From assembly GCA_000827265.1 (NCBI GenBank), contig KN834857.1:100659-122461 (forward strand): a stretch of 21,803 nt of DNA, read 5' to 3'. The translations under genes and the position numbers were made by a program. How positions within the stretch are numbered: position 1 is the first letter of the stretch; every line of letters starts with the position of its first letter. Of this stretch, positions 1 through 8,304 are shown piece by piece. This DNA comes from Collybiopsis luxurians FD-317 M1. Its lineage: Eukaryota; Basidiomycota; Agaricomycetes; Agaricales; Omphalotaceae. The notes under the pieces are model-generated. The model saw nothing but the letters and a program-made list of their open reading frames with translations. It searched no databases and had not been told where the DNA came from.

Positions 1-53
1 CATGGAGCTCAACATCAGGAAAAATGGTCTGAGCCTCAGGTTACCTAGGAGGC

Positions 54-110
54 AACCTGGAGCAACCTGAGCAACCTGTGTAACCTGGGTGAACCTCAGG
101 TAACCTAGGA
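54..110. repeat. Degenerate AACCT decamer repeat, block 1
   Basis: AACCT recurs at 54, 64, 73, 82, 92 and 102, a 9-10 bp period, with units such as AACCTGAGC and AACCTCAGGT. Flanking sequence from 30 to 160 holds further scattered CCTCAGG and CCTAGG cores. It is a looser version of the block at 631-720 in the same orientation. The function is unknown. Confidence 0.7.
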
Positions 111-169
111 AATGCCAATATCCTGGGCAAACCTCAGGTATCCCAAGGATACCTGAGGAGTGATGCTGT

Positions 170-625
170 AAATATTACCAAATAAGGCAAAATTATATTG
201 AATATATATACCTATGCTTTAATCTATCCTAAATGCATGACAAGGACACCTTAGTTGTAGATAACTCATAGAAACTGAAATTTGACATAAGTCACATGAT
301 GCAACTCCGTGAACTGTCTACAATCAAAATAATTTTCATATGGTCAAAACAAGTATATCACAATTATACCATACTATATACACACTATATGTACATGTAT
401 AAGCTCTTTACTATACTGAAATACTGTATTTGAGTATACTGTAATACATTATAAAGTATAATACCTGATGAAAATGTACACCATATATACTATACATAAA
501 ATATGTACATGTTCAATACTACCACTACTACTACTACTATACAAGTACAATAGCTCACTATATACAGTAGAATAGAGTACAAACAGTATTATATAAAGAT
601 ATATTATTTTTACTTATTAACCCTT
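170..625. other. AT-rich spacer between the two decamer blocks
   Basis: This is an AT-rich stretch dense in TATA, GTAC and TACATGTA-type self-complementary words (for example near 375-405 and 475-515). It has a short ACT trinucleotide microsatellite at about 519-540. No coding signal is seen on either strand. It could be an AT-rich insertion into a once continuous decamer array, but no target duplication is evident. Confidence 0.5.
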
Positions 626-630
626 TATGC

Positions 631-720
631 AACCTGGGGTAACCTCAGGTAACCTGAGCCAACCTGAGCCAACCTGGGGCAACCTGGGGCAACCTGAGAC
701 AACCTAGGACAACCTAGGGC
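631..720. repeat. Nine-unit 10-bp tandem repeat, block 2
   Basis: Nine units of exactly 10 bp follow each other in perfect register from 631 to 720, with consensus AACCTGRGGC. Variants include AACCTCAGGT, AACCTGAGAC and AACCTAGGAC. A degenerate tenth unit (ACCCTAGGAT) follows. Each unit centres on a near-palindromic CCTNNGG or CCTAGG core. It is a minisatellite and not a fungal telomere array, since TTAGGG/CCCTAA is not the unit. Confidence 0.85.
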
Positions 721-830
721 ACCCTAGGATATAGGGGTTGGACTGTGGAAACCTAGGTAACCTAAGTACTTGAAGTGTCCTATGCTTCTTAGGTTTCTTG
801 AGGTTGTTATAATTTAACCCCAAGCTCAAG

Positions 831-2762
831 CTATTTTTCCTGATGAAGGTCATCCTCAAAGATGTCAGTCCATAACATGATATACTGTTTGATATTGTTG
901 TTGCTCATAAAGGACTGTTGAAGAAAGGCAAGGAGGAGTTGGGCCTCAGTGGCCTGGTAGTATATTGCTTCCATGATCCCAATGAAATGGTCTGGAGCAG
1001 GGGGGAAATGGTGGAGCATGATTGCATTCCCACTGGCAGTGAGGCATGTTTGACCTGAGTGGCCAATAACCTGGTCGAGGAGTTCAGTTGCACAGTCTGC
1101 AAGCAGGTTGAAGGAGGGGTTTCCAATGGCTCTTCTGGAGGCATTAAAGACTGGTTGGTGGGAAAATGGATGCACAGATTCCTTGGGGACATTAATGCAG
1201 AGGGAGAGGGGATGAGAGATGAGGTCCAGGTGTTCCAATTCAACCATGTTTCAGGAGTTGGCAACCCAAATTAGGACAGATTTCTTTGCCTCCAAGCTTT
1301 CCCACTCATTGGCTACTTGTTTGTCAAGGTCTTTGTTCCAGGATACAATGTTAACACTGGAGATTTTTAAGAAACCATTCCAGGGGTGAGGCATGAAGCT
1401 GCCATTAAGAATGTGGCCATTGTATCTACTATATAAAGTGAGTATGTTGACAAGCTGCTTCTCTTCCTCAGATTCATCATGCAGGGTTGGAGGACAAGAG
1501 GGACAGCATGGAGGAGGTGGGGGGGAGAGGCTCAGAGGGTGCACAGCAAGGGCAATGAGGGGAGCGGGGAATGACAGTGGGAGATGAATGGTAGTCATTA
1601 GTGTGCCTTTGCTTACTCAAATGGAGTGGTTCCTCATCTGATGATGAGTCTGCAGGGGATGGCAAGTGGCAGTGGGTTACTCCTTGACAGTTACTAGGAG
1701 AGTCTGATATATCCAATTCCAGAGTACAGTAGCAGTTGTTAGAAGTTCCATGCCTGCAGGGGGGAGGGTGTGGGGCAATGGCAGAGAGGGGTTGCCAGTT
1801 GCATGGGGACCTGGTCTCAGCTGGCAAGTTGTGGTGCTTGCCACTGTGGTACTGGGATCAAATTTTAGCAATACACAGGTCATGCTCCTCGGCACTAGAG
1901 GAGTATGCACTGTCAGAAGGGGAGATAGGCCAGTGGAGATGCTTTTTGTTAGAGACAATCTGATTGTATATAGTGTTGCCATCAGAGCCATTCCCAGCAT
2001 GGAGGTCAAGGTTACTAACATCTCCATCAGTGGAGGGGGGGAGAAGTACACCTGTAGCTGAAGTCCAGTGCATTAGTTGTAGAGGACAGGGGATAAGTGG
2101 CATATGCATACCCTTGGCTTTTTGTTTGTCTTTCTTTGAGGACCTTTGGGGTTTGGATGTGGAGGAAATGGGGGTTACCCCTGAGTCCTCTTCTTCTGGG
2201 ACCTCTGAAATTGGGTCCATCAACATTGGCACTGGTTGCACATCTGGCTGTTTGGATGGCTCTGGCTGGATGACATTGATGGAGCTAAGGGGAGCAACAG
2301 GAGGGGTGGGGACATCTGGAGCCTGGTCAGGGTGGGGGCACAGAGTGCAGGCAAGGAGGTCATGGGAGCAGAGGTAGTGGACAGATTCAGCACAGGGGAT
2401 GTAGTGGTGGGCTCAGCAGGAGCCAACTGGGATCTTGTTACCCACATGGATGGCACTGACCCAGGATGACTGAGAAGGGAATTCAGCCACAAGGATAGGG
2501 GAGACATACCAGGTTCTGGCTTGTGATGAGCAGTTTTCTTTGAACCAGTAGGTGCAAGAGATTGAGTGGCTGTAGGGCCAAGTTTCACATTTGGGATGGT
2601 GTCACTGTGTTTGTGAGTGGGTAGGGGGTCCAGCACCACAGTGGGAATCAGTGGACTGGAGGGAGTGGGGTTCACCAATGGGATGGCAGCTGGCTTACCA
2701 TCCCCCTTGTGTACTGCCTCAGGGACTTGACCCAGGGACAAAGGAGAGGGAGCAAGAGGCAA
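831..2762 (-). pseudogene. Decayed gene of unknown family, proline/serine-rich with a conserved-looking C-terminal part
   Basis: I do not recognise the family. The best-preserved part reads on the minus strand from about 1598 down to the TAG at 831-833. It is one frame broken only by a TGA at about 1248-1250 (S-[stop]-N-M-V-E-L), where CGA is likely. This part starts with an acidic DESEEEK stretch and continues as roughly 220 residues of mixed helical-looking sequence with W, C and H scattered. Upstream (1600-2760) is proline-, serine- and threonine-rich, with an EEED acidic patch and a lysine-rich SSKKDKQKAKG stretch near 2100-2180. The open frame changes several times there. A possible 42-bp intron with a GTATGT donor and CTCAG acceptor lies near 2470-2510. 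A cysteine/histidine-rich stretch (CAESVHYLCSHDLLACTLC) reads from about 2400 down to 2340. Several frames are open because the strand is pyrimidine-rich, so boundaries upstream of 1600 are uncertain; a start near 2762 or 3073 is possible. Confidence 0.45.
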
Positions 2763-3073
2763 CTAGGGTGGGGGAGATGAGTTGTGTGATTTGGGACTTG
2801 ATGCTACCTGGGCATAGGTGCAGGGAGAGATTGGAGTTGGGGCTTGACTGGTGGACATTGTGGAATGGTAGACTTTTTTTGGGAGGTGGCATTCAGTTGC
2901 AGTTGGGAGCAGGAATGAAAGATGAGTGGCAACAATCCCAGCTCTTTAATAGACCATAGGACAAAGGACTTGGGTGGCATCATGCAGATCACATCTACAT
3001 CATGATAATTCCTAAGTAGTATGGACAAAGGGAGAGGTGTGACATACCAGAAACAGGGGTGTGCTTTGTGCAC

Positions 3074-3539
3074 CTAGTTGGGACACATGCAGCAACACAG
3101 CAGGTTGCATTTCTTGGGGACTTCCAGAGTCATTGGGTGTATTCATTTGGGGTAAAGCTGGGTAGACTAGACTAGTGGGTAGTTGAGGAATACTCAGAAG
3201 AATGGATTCACAGCTATGTAGACAGTTCCTAGATTATAATATGTATAAACACTGGATCATGCAGGCTGAATTGTTGGTGGTGTTTTGCACCTATTAACTA
3301 CCCATTTGACAGGAAGGTGGTCCATAGACAGGTGCTGGTCATGTGCCACTCAGTCCTGGGTCAAGTGGAGTGCATGCAGAGACTAGTCTCTCTACATCTG
3401 AAATTGGGCTGGAATGGTGTTCCTCAGTGTTTCTCTATGCCTCAATTGCTGCAGGCTTTCATCTGACAGTGACAGAGGGTAGGGGAAATGTTATCCTTGC
3501 CACTGGTATCATGGGAATATCTTGAGATAATGGTGGTTT
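3074..3539. other. No supported gene
   Basis: The sequence is CpG-poor and resembles the decayed regions on both sides. The minus strand beyond the helicase motifs (3539 down to about 3440) is still partly open and may be the extreme C-terminus of the PIF1-like relic. Nothing else is recognisable. Confidence 0.4.
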
Positions 3540-4481
3540 AAGATCAAGGAAGCCTCCAATTCTGAAAGTCTTCTTGGAATGCAATCCCCATTAGAGTCTT
3601 TACTCAGGAAATTGCCACAAAAGATAGCCTAGATGCAAATTTCCTTTCTCCAAGCACAATAGTTGCTTTGTTCAAAGTAAGTTCTTGACTTTTGTAAATA
3701 GTAATAGCCCATGCCAATGTCAATAGGAGTTGTATATAGTGAGAGCTTTATCTGTGCAGGCATGCCAAGTTGCTTGAATTGGCACAATCAGAACCCAAGA
3801 AGGGTCAACAGCCTCCCATCCAGAATTCAAAGGGCCTATGATTTCAGGATAATTAAATGGAAGACATTCCATGAGCATATAACATAGCCTACCTCAATAA
3901 CCATCACATTCCACAAATACAACAGATGGCAGATCTCCATTCTGAGGATCAGCTGTTGGATCAAACCAGATCTTTTGTATCATTCCATGTGTTCCATTAA
4001 CCAAACCTGAAATATTAGAGGAAATTTTATATTATTTTTAAGTGATACACAATAGCATATTTTTAGAAGTCCACACATTTTGAGTGATCATTACATGGGC
4101 TCCTTCAGCAAGTAGAATTTTTTTTTCAAAACCCTCTGCATCATCCTCAGAGGCCTTCTTTGCATCAGGGCAGTTGTGTTTTGCTTTTCACTGAACAACA
4201 GGACTACCGCACTGAGCCAAGCAGATATGATTAAGTGCTCAGACTGATTCTTTCTTGGGAAGAAGATGCAATGCATTATCAAATTTTTCTCTGTCTTCCA
4301 GAGACAAGTAAGCCCAGAATTGAGTTTTGAGCTTTGTATAATCATAAACAGTAGTCTTGTAGTCACAAAGTTGAAGAATGTTTCAGAAAAGTTCTGGCTC
4401 AGGATCAGCTCCTGCTTGTTGGAACACATGGGTAAGAGTAATGGATTTGTTGAAAGTGTTAGGACCTTTTACTACCTTTGT
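3540..4481 (-). pseudogene. PIF1-like DNA helicase, C-terminal fragment
   Basis: This is the C-terminal half of a PIF1/RecD-family helicase, an ATP-dependent 5'-3' DNA helicase of the type expanded in Agaricomycetes and carried by Helitrons. Reading from 4481 down: FNKSITLTHVFQQAGADPEP (about 4460-4400), then a region with FDNALHLLP and KAKHNCPDAKKA, then LAEGAHVMITQNVWTS (about 4125-4070). An intron-like gap has its acceptor at 4007-4008. After it come GLVNGTHGMI and DLPSVVFVECDGY (about 4006-3890). Last are the motif V/VI region TIYKSQELTLNKA and LSFVAIS-[TGA]-VK (about 3700-3590), where the TGA sits in place of the conserved Arg of VAISRVK. Motif V normally reads HKSQG, so Y and E are substitutions. 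Several in-frame TGAs and a frameshift near 3740 show it is dead. The Walker A part is missing because the reading frame runs straight into the LTR at 4482. Confidence 0.85.
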
Positions 4482-4923
4482 TGTTAGAGGCTTGTAGTAG
4501 GTTCAAAGAATAGAAAGTAATTTATTATACCACAGCCGAGACAGAATATGTGATAGGGAGTCGCTACATATGACAGGCGAACAAGTCCTGTACGGTTTGG
4601 GTATTGGATGTGGAGGAATGATCCTTGAGTGTTGAATAACAAATCTAGTAGCTCAGTGCAACTAGAAATTGTATATCAAAAGAACTTGTTAAGATGGTAT
4701 TAACAAGGGTTGACTCAGGAGGTTCATGACTCAGTGTCTGTTTACCCTACAAGACGGAATATTCAAAAGGCTACAGCAGTCAATAGTCTTGTTGATTGGT
4801 TCAACAAGTGAGAGGTAGATACACCAGTGACTCGGTGTCAATGGGGTTTGCTTGACTCAGTGTTAAGCAGAATAATATTAGAAACTAGTGAACAAGAGAA
4901 TAGAAACAACACAGGTCAAGATA

Positions 4924-4942
4924 GTTCAGGTAATAACAGCAT
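4924..4942 (-). promoter_or_regulatory. 19-bp block identical in both LTRs
   Basis: On the minus strand this reads ATGCTGTTATTACCTGAAC. The identical 19 bp occur on the plus strand at 15577-15595 in the other LTR, although the LTRs are otherwise strongly diverged. Its place just downstream of the TATA box suggests an initiator or 5' leader element. Confidence 0.65.
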
Positions 4943-4968
4943 TATTGTGAGAGATGTAAGTATGAGGC

Positions 4969-4975
4969 TTTTATA
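4969..4975 (-). promoter_or_regulatory. TATA box of the left LTR
   Basis: TATAAAA reads on the minus strand within GAGTATAAAAGCC. It lies about 178 bp into the LTR and 26 bp upstream of the 19-bp block shared with the other LTR, the right distance for a transcription start. Confidence 0.7.
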
Positions 4976-5153
4976 CTCTGCAGGAAGACATGTGGTCTTG
5001 TGAATAGGAGTTTGGAATAGGCAACTGGTTAGTTTGCCTCAAGAAATGTGTGTCAGATTTGGAGAGTCTGGATTGAATGGTAGAACTATTATTGAGTCAT
5101 ATGGTGAGTGTACTGGTTGGAAAGAGTGGAAAAAAATAGTGTAGGGCATAACA

Positions 5154-5173
5154 TTACTCCCCCCAAGGTCCTT
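5154..5173 (-). other. Polypurine tract (PPT2) of the left element
   Basis: On the minus strand the sequence is AAGGACCTTGGGGGGAGTAA, directly followed by the LTR start TGTTATGCCC. It aligns with GAAGGAGTAGAAGGGGGGTAC before the right LTR at 15284, including an upstream TTGAGGGCT shared by both. Plus-strand DNA priming from such tracts is standard for LTR elements. Confidence 0.75.
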
Positions 5174-5294
5174 GAGCCCTCAAAAGGACATGTAGCTTTT
5201 GATGCGACACAGTATTGTGACTGCTGCACAGTCAGATTGAGTTTCAATGTGCCAGCTGCTGAATTTCAATTGAAAACTCTAAGTCCAAAGCCCT

Positions 5295-5300
5295 TATAAA
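5295..5300 (+). promoter_or_regulatory. TATA box of antisense gene A (left)
   Basis: CTTATAAAG with TATAAA at 5295-5300, followed by a pyrimidine-rich stretch at 5326-5348 and an ATG at 5350. TATA to ATG is 50 bp, typical of a short-leader fungal promoter. It lies inside the retroelement and points away from the LTR toward pol. Confidence 0.65.
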
Positions 5301-5349
5301 GCTGGCACTTTGGGTTTTTGAGTCAATTTCTTCTTTCCTCCCAACCACT

Positions 5350-7277
5350 ATGTCTTTGTCTCAATCATTTACCAACCAGCCCATTGCATCATCTAGTAAT
5401 TCAGGAGGGTCAAAGCCCCAACTCATCATCAAGGTTCCGCAGCCTCTCCAGTTGGTGTCCCTGGTTCCCTTCTCCAATGCTCTTCCCTCTGTTCCCCCAG
5501 CAGCCAAGAAGATGTGACATGTGGCCTTTGAGTGCAGTACACATCTCTGGTATCCCTCAATTCCTGTTTTGGACAGCATTCCCTCTTCCCTTCCTACTGA
5601 CATCCAGCCTATTTACAAGGATGCTTATCTTGCCAACTCGAGTCCTGAGGTTTTGGAAAGGATAGCTGCCGATGAGTGGAAGAATATTTTTGGACATTAC
5701 CTGTCTTGCAAGTACTGCACCTTGCATAACCTTCATTCCACCTGCTCCCTTCGCCCCAATTCCTTGTCATGTGCTACTTGTGAAGTGAACTATCCTTCTA
5801 GCAAGTTCTGTTCCTTCAAAAGTATCTTTTGACTCCTTCAATTCCATATCCTCACTAAACTCCCCCTCATCATTGCCTATTGTTTTGTGTCAAGTTGAGG
5901 GCTCTTTACTATTCAGGATGAGGAATAGACTGCCTTAGCGATGGGGTTACAAAATGTTCCTTACTATTGTGATCATCCAGAGAAGTTGCAATTAGCGTGG
6001 GACAGACTGAGGGCTCTGGAGGGCAAAAGGAAAGCTGGTGAGTCCAATGAGTCTGTGATTATTATAAGTACTCATTATCTTTCTAGTTGTCTCTTCGAAT
6101 GCCTTTCAAAAGAGTCAGCTCCTTCAACAGGAGAGGGTGCATTTAGGGGAGCCAAGTTGCAAACAAGTTGTTCCAGCTTTGTCTTGTAAGGGGAAGGAGG
6201 TCATTTGTGACCCTGTAGATGTTGATGTGGAAATGGAAGCTCTGGAAGAACTAGATGCGATGAATTTAGATTATCCCGAAGAAGTTCTACCTCCCCCTGT
6301 TCCTGTTCTGACACCACCCACTCCCATCTGGAAGGCCATTGACAACCAATCCTATCGTGAGGTTTCTGGTTTGAAGACCTGGTTTTTCAAACCTCTCATT
6401 AAGCGAGTCCCTTCTGACAACTCTTCCTCTACTTGGGACAAAAGTGAGTTTCACTATTTTTTCATTCATATTGCTGTTCTAACTAATTCCTTTTCCAGTG
6501 ATACAAACTGCCATTGAATGCGTTGTCCTGAGGATATCTGCATTGGTTTCTGGTCCTGGCAAAATGATGCTTGAGCAGGATCTTTGGGCATTGGTGGATG
6601 GTATTCTTCAAGGAGCATTCGACAATCTCAGGGAGCAATTGGTGAGTATTTCCCTGATTTCAAGTCTTTCATTGTAACACTGACTGTTCTCATGTACTTT
6701 CCATAGAATCATTCTTCTTCCCAACCCCCTGCCCCATTCTCCAAGGCATCCTTTATCCAATTTTTTGAGTCATTATCCATTATCAATATGTCCTCTGCAA
6801 ATATCATTGATTCCCAACAAGATGAGCTCCACTGAGTATATTGAGAGTATCAAGCTTTGCCTTGATCAATGGAGCATATCAAGGTCAAAAACCTCCAATT
6901 GAAGGAGCAGGTGGCTTTGTGGGACAGTCAGTTGAAGGAAAAGGATGAGGAACTAACTTGTCTGAAATCCTTTGTGAGGCATTTCAAGGGTGATGTTCAG
7001 TCATCAGTGAGTTTCTTCCTTCTTGTTTGACTGACTTAGGGTTTAATGGAATTTTTCATAGGAGACTCAGCAATTGAGAGAGACATTGGAGAGATGAGAG
7101 AGTGATATTGAGAATTTGAAGGCGAAGTTGGCTGCAAGTGAGGAGGCCCAATGAGTTGCCACAGAGGAGTTGCAGTTGTGGGATGCAGAACTTGTCCAGC
7201 CCTGACAACTTTTTGAGTCAGTTTGAGGACAGTTCACAGCTGCTTCACCCTTGAAGCCTTCATCCAGCAGCTCCTAG
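5350..7277 (+). pseudogene. Antisense gene A: Zn2Cys6-like cluster plus coiled coil, spliced, decayed
   Basis: The gene lies opposite to the retroelement's pol, between pol and the 3' LTR. Five exons can be placed: 5350-6037, 6087-6443, 6499-6641, 6707-7006 and 7062-7277. They are separated by introns of 49, 55, 65 and 55 bp, all with GTGAGT donors and AG acceptors, and the frame continues through each. The protein starts MSLSQSFTNQ, is Ser/Pro-rich, and has DEWKNIF then six cysteines at 5707-5811 spaced C-x2-C-x8-C-x8-C-x2-C-x9-C. A PYYCDHPEKLQLAWDRLRAL stretch follows at about 5956-6015. Exon 2 has an acidic VDVDVEMEALEELDAM run and a proline-rich PPPVPVLTPPTP. Exons 4-5 are heptad-like (KEQVALWDSQLKEKDEEL, ENLKAKLAASEEA). 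In-frame stops are TGA at 5515, 5830, 5896, 6833, 6842, 6863, 7095, 7152, 7203 and 7224, and TAG at 5926. All can arise by C-to-T change, so the original stop is probably TAG 7275-7277. The function is unknown; a DNA- or RNA-binding regulator is inferred from the cysteine spacing. Confidence 0.75.
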
Positions 7278-7622
7278 GGTTTTTGCCTGGTGGTTTTCTT
7301 GTGCCTAGATATATCCCTGTATCACTTAGATAGTTTTTGTCTCAAATTCTTTCTCTCCTTTACATAGCTGAATGATTGTACTTTTTCCCAAATTAAATCT
7401 TTTCTTTCTTTTTTGGGCTCCTCCTTTGTGTGAATGAGAAATTGCCCTGGGTTCAAAATAAGAGATCTCCTGGGAATTGAAGTATTCAAAAATTTCCATG
7501 AGGCATATGCATGTGGCTGCACATTTTGTCCCTTATTAGGCTCATATTGGGCATCCTTGTCTCAATAAAAGGACACTTTTTGAGACTATTTCTCTATCCT
7601 CATTTTGAGATCCTCCCTTGTC
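7278..7622 (+). promoter_or_regulatory. Spacer and probable promoter of antisense gene B
   Basis: This non-coding stretch lies between the two plus-strand genes. An AATAAAAG TATA-like element sits at 7564-7571, about 52 bp before the ATG at 7623, followed by a CT-rich leader (TTTCTCTATCCTC). The same element could instead serve as a polyadenylation signal for gene A; the spacing to gene B favours a promoter. Confidence 0.4.
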
Positions 7623-8268
7623 ATGGCTTCCCCTTCTCCCTTTGACTCTGCTTCATTCCTAGATCATCTCGCTGATGCTGCTGAGAGCATTTCTCAAGTT
7701 GTATCTGATCAGGATGTCCTTGTGAACCAAGCTCATTGTGAGTTTGGGCAACTGCAGAGAGTTGTTGAGGGTCAATCCAATGAGATCCACAAGTTGTGAG
7801 AACGCTTGAATTGAACCACTCAAGAATTCAATGGTAAAATACTTGAGTCATCTGTAGGTCTTCCTGGTGTGTTGTAGCTTTTTATGGCTCACTAATAATT
7901 TCTAGCAAGATGCCCAGGAAGCTAGGTATCTTCATGAAACTGCTGAAGTGACCATTAAGGAGCAGGATCAGGTTATTAAGGAGTTGCAAGACTCTCTCAT
8001 TGAGTCCTGCAATCTCCAACTGGCTGCTGAAGCTTTGGCCCAGGGGCATGGAGTTGAACTGTCTCAATTTCACAGCGTTTATGAGGAACTTTGTCATCTC
8101 TTGAATATTGAAGGTCTGCCCTTGGAACCCATGACTACTAACACTGTTGCCCCTATGGACATATGGGGTGGTCCTTCATCTGAATCCTTTCCTTCAATAA
8201 TAATAAAGAGAAATGTGTCAAGAAATTGGAAACGAAAACTTGAAGTATTGCTTTTACCCCCCCTTTAA
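7623..8268 (+). pseudogene. Antisense gene B: short coiled-coil protein, spliced, decayed
   Basis: The gene starts at ATG 7623 (MASPSPFDSASFLDHLADAA). Exon 1 runs 7623-7853, a 52-bp intron 7854-7905 (GTAGGT donor, TTTCTAG acceptor) follows, then exon 2 from 7906 in the same frame. The product is strongly heptad-like: VSDQDVLVNQAHCEFGQLQRV in exon 1 and EQDQVIKELQDSLIE in exon 2, then a short helical segment ending LPLEPMT. Two in-frame TGAs (7797, 7812) again sit where Arg fits. The frame stays open to TAA 8266-8268, which lies inside the complement of the pol-proximal PPT, 37 bp from the end of pol. The real end may be earlier. No family is recognised. In the second element the matching space is occupied by one long gene, so B may be a split or separate module. 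Confidence 0.55.
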
Positions 8269-8270
8269 GG
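8251..8270 (-). other. PPT-like tract directly after left pol (PPT1)
   Basis: On the minus strand this reads CCTTAAAGGGGGGGTAAAAG, 35 bp past the pol stop codon at 8305. It has the same AAGGGGGGTAA shape as the tract before the 3' LTR, but no LTR follows it. A comparable tract follows the other pol at 11881. Confidence 0.5.
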
Positions 8271-8304
8271 TTGAGGTTTCAATTTCAAGAGTCATTTCTC
8301 CCAA

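Larger units (their letters stand above)
4711..5099. promoter_or_regulatory. Cluster of TGACTCA (bZIP, Gcn4/AP-1 type) sites in the left LTR
   Basis: Exact TGACTCA occurs at 4711-4717, 4728-4734 and 4853-4859, its complement TGAGTCA at 5093-5099, and TGACTCG at 4828-4834. TGACTCA is the established binding site of Gcn4/Cpc1-type bZIP activators. One site is upstream of the TATA box in U3; the others lie in the transcribed part of the LTR. Regulation by such a factor is inference. Confidence 0.5.
4482..5153 (-). repeat. 3' LTR of the left Ty3/gypsy element (672 bp)
   Basis: The ends are TGTTAG at 4482 and CATAACA at 5151-5153, so on the element strand it reads TGTTATGCCC...CTCTAACA, with TG...CA termini and a short TGTTA/TAACA inverted repeat. 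The right-hand LTR (15284-15996) has the same termini (TGTTATGCCC, TCTAACA). A TATAAAA box and an AATAAA (minus strand, about 4520) give the expected promoter and polyadenylation signals. The sequence right of 5153 is a PPT, not a target duplication, so this is the 3' LTR of an element and not a solo LTR. Confidence 0.85.

Noticed and set aside
631..720. Decamer array as a telomeric or subtelomeric repeat
   Set aside because: The unit AACCTGRGGC is 10 bp and is not the TTAGGG repeat of filamentous fungi; the array is internal and short.
1736..2959. Several plus-strand open frames of 75-137 codons
   Set aside because: The minus strand here is pyrimidine-rich with few stops, so its complement is open by composition; Gly/Trp-rich products look like shadows of Pro/Ser-rich coding.
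4482..5153. Left LTR as a solo LTR
   Set aside because: Flanks (TTTGT on the left, TTACT on the right) are not a target duplication, and the right flank is a PPT leading into pol-linked sequence.
5350..7277. Reading the interrupted gene A as several small intact genes
   Set aside because: The frame continues across every TGA and every GTGAGT...AG intron, and the stops fit CGA-to-TGA change, so one decayed gene is simpler.
5350..8268. Genes A and B as the gag of the retroelement
   Set aside because: They are on the strand opposite to pol and lie 3' of pol, whereas gag lies 5' of pol on the same strand; no capsid or zinc-knuckle (CCHC) motif is visible.
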